Positions 21,830-31,968 of a stretch of 64,000 nucleotides of DNA are shown one piece after another. Made by a program: the position numbers and the translations under genes. Numbering within the stretch: position 1 is the stretch's first letter; every line of letters starts with the position of its first letter. Source of the DNA: Rhodeus uyekii (lineage: Eukaryota; Chordata; Actinopteri; Cypriniformes; Acheilognathidae); assembly GCA_037043235.1 (NCBI GenBank), contig JAWRVZ010000491.1:124001-188000 (forward strand). Reading direction: 5' to 3'. The notes beneath the pieces were generated by a model. That model did not search any database and was not told the origin of the DNA. It saw only the letters and a program-made list of their open reading frames with translations.

Positions 21830-22384
21830 GAATGGATGGGGGAACATGTCCTTAATTATTTGTGATATTGACAATACATAGATTTTTATTTTTAATGGTT
21901 TGTATAATCCAATCCTTTTAACCAAAATAATTTCTCTATCAACAAGCCAAAGCTGAAGTATTTTGTATTTGTGGACATATCAATTAAACTCTTACCTAAA
22001 AATGTAGAAAACAGTTTTGGAAACAGTTTTTTCTTAAAATAGAAACAAGCGTATTATAAAACTTGATACTCACAGCCCATATAACTAACTTTCATTGCAA
22101 AGATTGCAATGAATGATGGCACTGGGGAAAACAGCAGTCTTTCTGCTGTTCCTTATTTCATTAAGATGACATTTTCAAAACATCCTGTCTATAAATGTGT
22201 CAATTGCTTTAACTGTAATATAAATCATACAAATATTACATTTTCATTAATGAATCTTAATTGCTGGACAACTTTTATATAGTACCATATAATATGATTA
22301 TAATAAACACTAAAATATGATGTTTTATATTGATAAATGTTACTTAAAGTGTTTTCTCATAGCTTCTAAGGAATACATGAGGGT
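21830..22384. other. gene-free stretch
   Basis: AT-rich, no recognised repeat or coding content. Confidence 0.35.
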
Positions 22385-24573
22385 TAATCACAAGGAAACA
22401 TGTTAATGTTGTCTCTCCATCACTCTCCAAAATAAAATGATACTGTAAATGACACCAAAATAGTAATCAATACATGATTTTACATTATGCTTTAATACTT
22501 AACCAAAACTCGCAGCACATATAGTGAAACTGCTGTCTACGGCGCTTAAACTCTCAAACTGACACTGAATCACGTGACAACGCGCGCCATCAGATTGAGA
22601 AAACTCTCTTGTACGAACCACAAATTCCACCAATAAGCTGCACTTTAGCGTTTATGATTGAGAGAACTTCGTTAGTGAGGATTTCTAACCTAATCATCAC
22701 CTCAGCATAAATGCATCGCACCCGCAGCGCAACATAAAGGCCTGTCATTGGTTTTCTGCACAATGCACAAAAAATACTTTGGACTGATCTAAATCCGCAT
22801 TCGACATTTTTAATTGTAATATATGCATCCATATACAATACATGCATGTAAAATAGACGGATAAAGCACCATAATTATGGGGGGGGGGGGGGGGGGGGGG
22901 GGAGTATCAAATGTTCGCTGGAGCGCTGCATTTTGGGATCTGTAGTTTATTGTGTTGCCAGCGCTTCATATCCCTGGGCCATTAATAAAATGATCTCACG
23001 GGCCGGACATAATTACACGCCGGCCCGTATGTGGCTCACGGCCCTTGAGTTTGACACCTATGGGTTAAGGCAGGGGTGTCCAAACTTTTTGCAAAGGGGG
23101 CCAGATTTGACGTGGTAAAATGTGTGGGGGGCCAACCTTGGCTGACGTTCTTTACATGGAACAACAATATATTTAAACTAATTTTAGAAAGCCATTCTGT
23201 GTTTCATATTTGCTTTTTTATTTCAACAATCTTAAGCATGTCTTTTGGTACATTTGAAACATGCATATCACATGCAATTGAATATTCACTTAACTTTTCT
23301 TTAAACAGAAGTAACTGAGTGCAAATTACATTTGAAACATGAAATATCACCATGGCAGTTCAACGTTCACAAAACTTTTAAATAAAATAACAGAGAAATG
23401 AGCAAGCAATAGTCATATCCACAAGTGCAGGGCTCATGTGAAATATGACATCAGTAAATATAAATGTTGTTTGAACTTTTAAAAGTTTATTCTGGAGTGA
23501 AAACTGACAACTTGTCTGAGTTGATGACTGATTTTAATTTTTAACTAAAAATTTATTCAGAGGCTTTTTGTAAATGACTTGCCTGCATTAATGTGACGGG
23601 TGATACTGAGATTTGGAAGTGTTATTGAATGGGAACAGCTGGGACAAATCAAAGTTAACCAGGGGAACAAGGTGGGAAGGGTTTAAAATGACAAGACACA
23701 AACACACAGCCAATGCGAACGCGCATCACCACGTGTCCACATTAAACAAAGACGGCGCACAGCTGGTGACAACAAAAACTGCGAGCGTAACACCAAAAGT
23801 CCTGACAAGAGTTCGCGCAGTGAGTCACGTGACCGAGCGCGCGGCCTTACATTGCTGAAATGCACGAGAAAAACGACCAATTTAGTCAAAGCCATCAACA
23901 CTGCACAATGAAGATCTCACAAACATCGTTACCGCACTTTCTCGTCTATGATGACAGAAACTTGTCAGTGAGGATTTCTAGGTCGGATTTCTAGGTCTGA
24001 CAGGGATGGCGCCATGTATCAACAGTAACAAACACATTAACATCTAGAGATACCAGAAGCTTCGATGACAACAAAACCCGACATAAACTACACCTCATAT
24101 CATAATAAGAATACATTTGTCTACATTTCATGAAAATACAGAGCTAAATTCAACATTATACAGTAGTGAATTGAATAGCAACCATTGTTCTCACCTGAGC
24201 AGAATAGAGTGGGAAAAATCCAGAGCGTCAGCGCCGGGTCCTTCAATCTGCAGCCAATCAGCAGCGAGCATCAATTGTGCGACCAATGGAATCACATCCT
24301 CGCTATGAGTCATTTTCACAGATTTTTGTCTCTAGGCAAACCAGCAATTAAAGTGATAAATCATAATAATATTTTTTTTTACGATGACATTAAAAAATAA
24401 ATGTCAAAATAGGCCTCTCTATTATAAAAATATAATAAGACTTGTCAGTAATGTAGTCAGTAATGAAGTAAGCATATATGAGAAACTGGGTTTTAGCCCT
24501 TCCTAAAAGTATTTCAGAGTTAAAACTCATAAGTAAAAATTAATGTTAATCTACACAGTTGCTAGGGTAATGG
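22385..24573 (+). repeat. left arm of a long inverted repeat, split by an insertion
   Basis: 22385-22447 and 23885-24573 are the inverse of 30520-30600 and 29792-30483. Both arms encode the same short frame in mirror image (24117-24308 plus and 30065-30256 minus, MSTFHENTELNSTLYSSELN). About 1.4 kb (22448-23884) inserted in the left arm separates its two parts. The arms read like a promoter/5' flank (CAAT-box-like 'ccaatcagcagcg' at 24252). Arm similarity looks very high by eye. Confidence 0.8.
22448..23884. mobile_element. insertion in the left arm containing hAT-type pieces
   Basis: This stretch is absent from the right arm. It holds a G-run (22879-22901), the hAT-type copy 2 ending at 23062, and right after it another hAT start, 'caggggtgtccaaac' (23072 on). 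Non-coding. Confidence 0.55.
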
Positions 24574-24580
24574 TTGTTAG

Positions 24581-24674
24581 GGTATACTGGCACCTGCTGA
24601 TGACCTGTACTACCGCTGGCTGTTTGTTATTGCCACAGCTGTATTGTACAACTGGTGCTTTGTTGTGGCTATAG
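24581..24674 (+). pseudogene. orphan exon resembling a cyclic-nucleotide-gated channel (CNGA family)
   Basis: After an acceptor-like tgttag, the frame reads GILAPADDLYYRWLFVIATA then VLYNWCFVVAI, ending at a good donor (gtaagg). The pattern 'DP.GD.YYRWLFVIA.PVLYNWC.LVAR' is the beginning of transmembrane segment S1 in CNG channel alpha subunits. That is from memory of the family. No other channel exon is seen in the window. It lies just inside the inner border of the inverted repeat. Too short to be functional; a stray exon from a duplicated or rearranged gene. Confidence 0.6.
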
Positions 24675-24689
24675 GTAAGGCAAAATAAA

Positions 24690-25329
24690 TGTCCATTTAT
24701 CTTCACAAAATTATTATTTTTTCAATTTCTTTTTGCAAGTTTAAAGCTGATATACTGAACATCAAACGCATTTCTGAGCTAAAACCCTAAAGTAAATCCA
24801 ATGATTCCAATGACGAATTTGTCTGTAAATTATCCAACCATTTAATTTAAATACTGTATGTGGAAGAAAGACTAAAGCTAGTCACTTTGCAAGCTGAATG
24901 CTGTATGCTTCATGTAAATAAGTGTTATTGTGCCGTATGTGCTGCATTTCTGAGTGTTTATTCCTTGGCTGTTATTATGGTTCTGACCCTGGACTGTTCC
25001 CTGTTATTTGAACCTTGCCTTTTGGCACAAACATTGCCTGTCTATCTGGATCGTGTTTGTTTGCTGCCTGCCTCGACCAAAGCATATCCCAGTTTCTGAC
25101 TCTGCCTGTCACTTCTTGAATGCTGACTGTCTTCCGTAATAAACTGCAGATGGATCCTCAATCGGCTGACTCCCCGTTACAGTTGTATGGAAAAACAAGG
25201 GGTCAAATTCAGATTTTTTTTTTTTAGCAGTTTCTTTTAATGATTTATTTTCACATAATCCTGGTTTGAATCAGTTTCAGTTGCAGTAGTTTCTGTTGGT
25301 GTCATTTAGATGTAATAGGCCTCAACATA
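24690..25329. other. gene-free stretch, possible LTR relic
   Basis: 24960-25186 has LTR-like features (AATAAA at 25138, 'gactccccgttaca' near the end) but no verified borders. The frame at 24860-25099 has no family signature. Confidence 0.3.
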
Positions 25330-25334
25330 GAAAG

Positions 25335-25678
25335 TGTCACGATTATGTTGTTATTTTCACCTTTCCATGGACTCTTAGTTTGCCTTGCCGTGTCACATGT
25401 TCCCCGTTCCTTTTCTCTCCGTCACCCAGTCCCCTCCATCACATATTAGTCACAGGTGTTTTGTGTTCCAGTCAATCATAGTCAGCATTTAAGTTCTCCT
25501 TTTTCACTCCCCAGTTTGTCAGTTGTTAAAGTCATGTTTGCTGTGTTTGTTCCATGTGTGGATGCCTCCGTTTTTTGCATGCCCATGTGCTGTTTATTTT
25601 CTGTTTTATATTAAAGTATTTCTGTTCTGGAACTCTTCCGTCCGCATCGCACGCCAGCTCAAGCACACATATATAACA
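25335..25678 (+). mobile_element. solo LTR with 5-bp target duplication
   Basis: It starts TGTCACG, ends ATAACA and is flanked by gaaag on both sides (25330-25334 and 25679-25683). TG..CA ends and a 5-bp duplication define an LTR-retrotransposon LTR. No internal coding region is attached, so it is a solo LTR left by recombination. It is related to the inverted copy at 56779-57112 ('cacatgttccccgttcc' in both). Confidence 0.85.
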
Positions 25679-25689
25679 GAAAGTATGTT

Positions 25690-27140
25690 GAAATGTTTTC
25701 ACTTTAATGATTGCTTGCAGGTTCAGTTACAAAGACTCTGTGAACTGACTTTGTGTGAAGACTGGAAAGTCTGCCTGGGTGAATCTAAATAGAATATAAA
25801 AAAGAACTGTCACTTATTATTAATTATAAATTACTCAGCGCATTAATCCCTCGGCCTTCAGTCTACTTTTTGTTACATATTGTGGATTTTAGAGGAGCTG
25901 GATGTGATTAATCTACTTTAGTAATAAACAGCCAATGAAGTAAGTTTTTCATTTGTATTGTATTTAATGTGGATTGATTTTTCTGTGTGGAAAAGAGAGA
26001 TATCCTTACAAAAACTGGTTATAATGTTAAAGTGAACTTAACTCTCAAAGACAACATTTATCTATTGTAAAGCAAATAATTTAACATTTTATGTATTTAG
26101 TCTAAGGGCATCTTGAGTTTCATGGTTTTCCTCATGCTGAACCAGTTGATAAATCCCAGTCATCAGAGAATCCTTGTGCTCCTGAAATCACTGGAAGATT
26201 CACACAGTTGCTGCTTTTAATATCAGCTGTGAAACCATTTTGGCAATAACATCTAATTTTTGTACTTGCATATGACCTGTATGGTAATATACAGGGTTTT
26301 TGTGTAGTTTTTACAACATAAAAGTAAAGAAAAATGTTATGGAAGTTCAATACATTCAAATGTCATAATTTTTTTTTTAAACACTGAAACACCTGGTTAA
26401 TTTTGTTGACTTTAAGATGATAAAAATGAACTGTTAATAAATTAGTTGAAATCACTAGAAATGATTTATATTGTATAACAGCGCTGGATTTTGTGATTTA
26501 TAATACAGTGGAATTATTCTGTCAAATATTACTGTAGACTGGAAAACAATCTTTTGTCACCGTTGCTGTTCAAATCACAGGACCGAACACCAGTAATTTT
26601 GCCAAGAGATCTCTTATTTATTTTATATATATATATGTCAAGACATAGGAGAGAAAGAGATTGCTGGAGAGGTGGTCTTCTTCCGTCCTTCTCTGTCTTT
26701 CTCTGCCCTCCAGAGCAGAATTTGGTTTTTATACATTCCTAGAGTGACAGCTGGCTTCTATTTAAAAGTGGAAGGTATATATAATCCTATGGGTCCCTAA
26801 CATACCCATACATGTGAGTCTCCTTGTGCTCTGAAAACTCAAACTACACATTCCTATGCTTGTACATCATTCACACTTTTGTTCATGAAACTACAATCTA
26901 GCTTATACACTAGAACATAATACTAAGTAATAAAACAATTTTTTGTCTTCAATTACTCACACACTTTTATAGTGCATAAATACATACAAACCTCACTGAC
27001 ATCCACACACACACAATTATAACTGCATAATCTCTCTCACATACACAGAGACAATATAATAATAAACAACTGCATCATTTATCTCTATAAAACACAGAAG
27101 CAGAAAATAGAGAAACCAAAGAAAAGAGCCGTCGTTTTTG
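25690..27140. other. gene-free stretch
   Basis: AT-rich with a short (TA)n (26625-26636) and a ctct-rich block (26690-26705). I do not recognise a gene or repeat family. Confidence 0.35.
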
Positions 27141-27145
27141 TCATT

Positions 27146-27910
27146 AAGGTCGTGAGTTTAACTATTTTCTGAACCCAGGGTAAAACTTTCAGGGTTTTCT
27201 GGACGAGGGAGGACCCAATTGCAGAGATGATTGAAGCGAGATATTTATTTAGAGGACAGTGACAGGATGAGCAAAACAGTTAGGCAGGGCACACAATAGG
27301 AGAGCTGGCTGGTCAGGACTTAAGACAGATGACGCTCAGGCCAATGGTGGAGATTTGGCAGCGGATCAGGAAACCAGAGGCTTGCCACTTGGGGATGCGA
27401 TGACGTAGCACCAGACTAGCTGCCAGGCCAGGAGTGTCAACAACCAGGGAGAAACAGGAGGCAGGAACCAACAATAGACAACACTCAAGACAAGAGAAAC
27501 AACACTAGAGCAAATAAACTGACAAAACTATGACTGGAGAAAAACATGCAAACTAACTAAATGAGAAGAACACAAAAACTAGAGTATCAAAATAAAACTA
27601 GCAACAAGAAGAGATAAACACTAATTCTAAGACTAGTTTTCAACTAACAATGACAAACAAGCAAATATTAAACAAAGACAAAACAGACAAGATAGTCTGG
27701 GCAGGATCCTGACAATAACAGGTTTATTAAAGGAAATAAGGGTAAAATAGTAGCAGTACAACAAAAATACAAGGTGATGCTAAAATCTATAAAGTTGGCA
27801 TTAACAAGCACCAAAAAATTAAAACTCTAAAATACAAAAATGTCCTACAAAAAACACGAGGGTTACAACGTCTCTAAATTTAAGTGTGAATTTAAGATTT
27901 CAAGTGTAAC
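27146..27910. repeat. duplicated flank of the SPRY exon, outer copy
   Basis: 'aactattttctgaacccagggtaaaa' and, after the LTR, 'gtaaaatagtagcagtacaacaaaaatac...ctctaaattt' align with 28360-28560 ('aactattttctgaacccag', '..aaaaatacaaagtggtgcc..', 'ggctctaaatttgagtgtg'). The inner copy lies directly downstream of the SPRY exon, so this is a duplicated 3' region, with the exon itself missing here. Confidence 0.65.
27187..27714 (-). mobile_element. solo LTR (second family)
   Basis: Read on the minus strand it starts TGTCAGGATCCTGCCC and ends 'ccagaaaaccctgaaa' (expected ..tgaca; last bases mutated). Flanks aaaac and ataac agree at 4 of 5. The duplicated copy at 28380 lacks it, which shows the empty site ('gtaaaatatattta'). 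528 bp, no coding. Confidence 0.7.
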
Positions 27911-28344
27911 TTTACCACTTCAAACATCAAATGTTGTTTTAACATTAAAGTCACATCGATTAACATACAGTATTGATTTACTCTGACATTTTACCAAGAC
28001 ATTTTTATGAATTTACTATGACATCTTGTAGATGCAAAGGATTATAGTGTCATTTTTGTGCTAGCGGAACCAGAAAAGCATTGACCAGAAGTGACCAAAC
28101 AGGAAGTGACACCATCACATAAAAAATATTAATTTTTACAAACGAGGACGAAAAACAGAAAGACGAGTAAGAACTTCACATTTTATCTGGGAATTAGTGT
28201 AAATAAAAATAAAGCAAATATTAGAAAGTTATATTTCTTAAAGGACAACACAACTTGTATATCTATAGTCGTATAGTCTTTTTTGTTTTTTGTTAAATGG
28301 CCTTCAAATTAAAAACAATGTTAGTTTAAATGGGGACATGTTTG

Positions 28345-28634
28345 TCCTTAAAGTTCTGATTGTAACTATTTTCTGAACCCAGTGTAAAATATATTTATGA
28401 AAGAATAAGAGGGTGAAATTGTAACAAAATACATTACAATAAAAATACAAAGTGGTGCCAAAATTGATGCAGTTGGCATGAACACGGACAATATAAAAAC
28501 ACAAAAATATCCTGAAGGGAAACTCAAAGGTTAAAATGGCTCTAAATTTGAGTGTGATTGATGAACGAGACACTTTGATTACAGTTTTATTATTGAATCA
28601 TGATTTGCAGAACTGAATTAATCTTGAAGCAGAA
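28345..28634. repeat. duplicated flank of the SPRY exon, inner copy
   Basis: The counterpart of 27146-27910 without the LTR. It is positioned as 3' flank or 3' UTR of the minus-strand SPRY exon. Confidence 0.6.
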
Positions 28635-29183
28635 TCAGATTGAACTGTGATTTTCTGCTGTTATAAACAGTTTAACTGGTAAGATCCTCAGAGGGAAAGT
28701 TGTGCAGTGATTATATAAGAATGGAAAGACTGTCATTGAAGGTGGATGTGAATGTGAGCAAATGTGTGTTAGTTACAGGATCAGAGAATGACACTTTTCC
28801 TCCGTCATAATCCAGCTGAACTCTCACACGCTGAAGCTTCTGCTTCACTGGAAAGACAGTGCTGGGTTTCTCTGGGGAATTTGACCAGTATTCGTTGTTC
28901 ATGTAATCCACACACCAGACATTAGATTTAAAGAAATCATCTCCCTTCCTTTGGTTTGATGCTGTGGTTATTCCAAGAATCCAGCATGAATTGTCACCAA
29001 CCTCCACATCCCAGCAGTGTGTTCCTGAGTTAAACCCCTGAAATCCCAGAACACATGTATACCTGTCAAACTTTTCTGGATTATCAGGATGATATTTATT
29101 TACATCACTGTATGTCACACTGGTCAGATCAGCAGAGAGTGTGAGACAAGGATGTGCTGTGTTTGGATCTAGAGTCACCGGAG
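28635..29183 (-). pseudogene. PRY/SPRY (B30.2) exon of a TRIM-like protein, frameshifted near its end
   Basis: The exon starts after acceptor ctttgcag at 29184. It reads VTLDPNTAHPCLTLSADLT (PRY), then VLGFQGFNSGTHCWDVEVGD and CWILGITTAS (SPRY), then WSNSPEKPSTVFPVKQKLQR and VRVQLDYDGGKVSFSD. This is the last exon of fish finTRIM / A33-like E3 ubiquitin ligases, where B30.2 recognises ligands. The open frame ends at 28711 with SLSILI. In another frame the expected end, VFPFLYNHCTTFPLRILPVK, continues to a stop at 28635-28637, so about two bases were lost near 28735. RING, B-box and coiled-coil exons are not present upstream. Probably a pseudogene. Confidence 0.85.
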
Positions 29184-29389
29184 CTGCAAAGAGAAAAACA
29201 TCAGATTAGAGGATGAAATATGATGGGATTAGAAATGTAAAAGTAAAACACATATAATGACTTTGTCGAAAGAGATCATAAATCATGCTTTCATAACAAT
29301 GATCTCTCAGTTTCTGTCAGAATGGATTGAAGCTTCAGGTTTAATATCAGTGTTCAATGAACACTATTGTATCCTAATACAGAAACACA

Positions 29390-29725
29390 GATCATGAGGA
29401 ACAGCGCTATCAAGCCACGCCCTAGCAACCGTTTAGAGCATCTTAGCAACTGATCACATAGACTTCCAGTCAAATAGATCGACTTCTATCTTTGGATAGA
29501 AAAGTCATAGACATTTGAGGGTGGGCTCGTTTGACTCGGGGCAGCAACCTGCCAATCACCAATGTCTTCACCACTTCCTAGCCACGCCCTAGCAACCATA
29601 ATCGAGCAACCTAGCAACCAAATCCAAATTCAGATATCTTCAGTTCTGAAAGTCATGTGGTTGGTTTATATCCAAACGTTTATATCAAACATTGTGGTTG
29701 GTTTATATCATTCAAACTGACAAAT
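29390..29725. repeat. cacgccctagcaacc repeat related to array units C and E
   Basis: 'agccacgccctagcaaccg..ttagagca' and 'ttcctagccacgccctagcaacc' correspond to 54655-54790 and 60775-60900. The same block therefore exists outside the array, close to the SPRY exon. Confidence 0.7.
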
Positions 29726-29791
29726 TTAATTATTCTTCATTATTTTCTTATAATGGAACACAATATCATATACTCAAGGGATAATTACCCT

Positions 29792-30600
29792 AGCAACTGT
29801 GTAGATTAACATGAATTTTAAAAACATGAATTTTTTTTACTTATGAGTTTTAACTCTGAAATACTTTTAGGAAGGGCTAAAACCCAGTTTCTCATATATG
29901 CTTCATTACTGACTACATTACTGACAAGTCTTATTACATTTTTATAATAGAGAGAGAGGCCTATTTTGACATTTATTTTTTAATGTCATCGTAAAAAAAA
30001 ATATTATTATGATTTATCACTTTAATTGCTGGTTTGCCTAGAGACAAAAATCTGTGAAAATGACTCATAGCGAGGATGTAATTCCATTGGTCGCACAATT
30101 GATGCTCGCTGCTGATTGGCTGCAGATTGAAGGACCCGGCGCTGACGCTCTGGATTTTTCCCACTCTATTCTGCCCAGGTGAGAACAATGGTTGCTATTC
30201 AATTCACTACTGTATAATGTTGAATTTAGCTCTGTATTTTCATGAAATGTAGACAAATGTATTCTTATTATGATATGAGGTGTAGTTTATGTCGGGTTTT
30301 GTTGTCATCGAAGCTTCTGGTATCTCTAGATATTAATGTGTTTGTTACTGTTGATACATGGCGCCATCCCTGTCAGACCTAGAAATCCGACCTAGAAATC
30401 CTCACTGACAAGTTTCTGTCATCATAGACGAGAAAGTGCGGTAACGATGTTTGTGAGATCTTCATTGTGCAGTGTTGATGGCTTTATTGACTGATGACAA
30501 CATCAACACATATATTGATGTTGTGATGCCATTTACAGTATCATTTTAATGTTGAGGAGTGATGGAGAGATGGCATTAATTTGTTTCCTTGTGTTTACAG
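29792..30600 (-). repeat. right arm of the long inverted repeat
   Basis: The inverse of 22385-22447 plus 23885-24573 without the 1.4-kb insertion. Only about 40 bp (30484-30528) occupies the place of the insertion. The inner ends of the two arms are 5.2 kb apart and enclose the CNG-like exon, two solo LTRs and the SPRY exon. Confidence 0.8.
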
Positions 30601-30704
30601 TTTTTCTCGATTGTTAAGACATTTCTTGAAAGCTGCTCTCATTTTCTCTGAACTGTGAACACAAAACCCAATTTTCAAGCTTCAGAAAACCTCAGACTCT
30701 TCTT

Positions 30705-31100
30705 GCAAAACGTCTCCGGTTAATATCGTAACCTCCGTTCCCTGAGAGAGGCGGGAACGAGACGGTGCACGGAAAAAGTGCATTTGGGAACTCCTCCCCT
30801 TCACGTAATTTCTGAAACCTTATAGGATAACGCCAGTTGACAACTGGCCAATTGTCGCGCGATGCGCTCTGGCTGTCAGACAGTATAAATAGCATAAGCG
30901 CGGCAATTGCGTCAGAATCATGACTGAACACGGCACAGCTGGTCAAGCGACGAACACGGCGGACGTTGCACCGTCTCGTTCCCGCCAATCTCAGGGAACG
31001 GAGGTTACGATAGTAACCGGAGACGTTCCCTTTCGAGGGCGGGAACGAGACGGTGCACGGAAAAAGTGCATTTGGGAACGGTGTTCAATCCCGCCGTGAT
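30705..31100. repeat. inverted and direct repeat block (DIRS-like or LTR-like)
   Basis: 'cgtctccggtta..tcgtaacctccgttccctgag' (30709-30745) returns inverted at 30992-31028. 'gcgggaacgagacggtgcacggaaaaagtg..' (30749-30792) returns directly at 31038-31082. A TATA-like tataaata lies between (30885). Inverted plus internal complementary repeats recall DIRS-type retrotransposon ends, but no tyrosine recombinase is seen. Confidence 0.5.
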
Positions 31101-31375
31101 TGAGACTTAGACCAGTCTGATACAGGGAAACATACACCAAACACAGCTCGTCCAATGGCAACGTCGCCACGTGTGCTCACTACTGATAGGTGCAGTTAAG
31201 CCAATGAAATCTTAGCTAAGGCTTGTCAAAATTTGCATATCAGCAGCATGAAAAATAGCGGGCTGCGCTATCACAGGGCAGACGTGACTATTCAGAAAGC
31301 ATTAAAGCACAACTAATGTGAGCGCATAGCGTCAACGGCAAAGCGGTAACAACTGTAACACCATGTTACAACTAA

Positions 31376-31550
31376 CCCGCAGGTATCCTGCAGGAATTAT
31401 AAAGTCCTGCAGGATTTTTCACTTGTGTTGCATGTTTCTGTTGTACTGAAGGGTTCATTCTAGAACATGTAGGAATGTCCTACACATACTGCGCTGTACA
31501 GCACAAGTGAAAAATCATACAGGAATTTAAAAAAAATCCTGCAGGACTGC
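31376..31550. repeat. cctgcagg palindrome cluster near the transposase 3' side
   Basis: cctgcagg occurs at about 31389, 31411 and 31541. 'ggatttttcacttgtg' (about 31417) and the inverted 'cacaagtgaaaaatc' (31502) make a hairpin. Clustered subterminal repeats are usual at CACTA-type ends. I could not identify a matching set on the other side of the BEN gene. Confidence 0.45.
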
Positions 31551-31968
31551 CGCGCACCTCACGCAGAAACAAAATGTTTGCTTACAGGAGTTTTCCCTGT
31601 AAATGAAAAATAAATAAGTCAAAAAATATATATAAAAAACCCTACAGGTTTTGGATTCAGGATAGGTTATGTCTAGACTAGAGAATAAAACTCTGATAGT
31701 TGCTGTAGTTTTATTCATACAATTTTTATTTAATTAGATTCAAGTACATTTCATGGAACTATTTTGGATATATTATGCTCTGGCTGTTGGCAGCAATGAG
31801 ACAAAACAATGAGTCTTAACAAGTCAATTAAAAAAAAAGAGTAAGAATAAATAGGCAATTATGAAAATAAAAAAAACATTTCTCTAAATCATTTCAAAAT
31901 TATACATTTCTGCAAGCATTCACGACATGTCAAAATTCAAGAGATATGAGTCTGTATACTGTACATTT

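Noticed and set aside
24117..24400. Conserved frame MSTFHENTELNSTLYSSELN, mirrored at 30065-30256
   Set aside because: Conservation is explained by the inverted repeat at DNA level; no family match and the other frame is equally conserved.
25680..25795. Possible exon VQLQRLCELTLCEDWKVCLG after a tgcttgcag acceptor
   Set aside because: Splice-like acceptor and open frame only; no recognised family and no partner exon.
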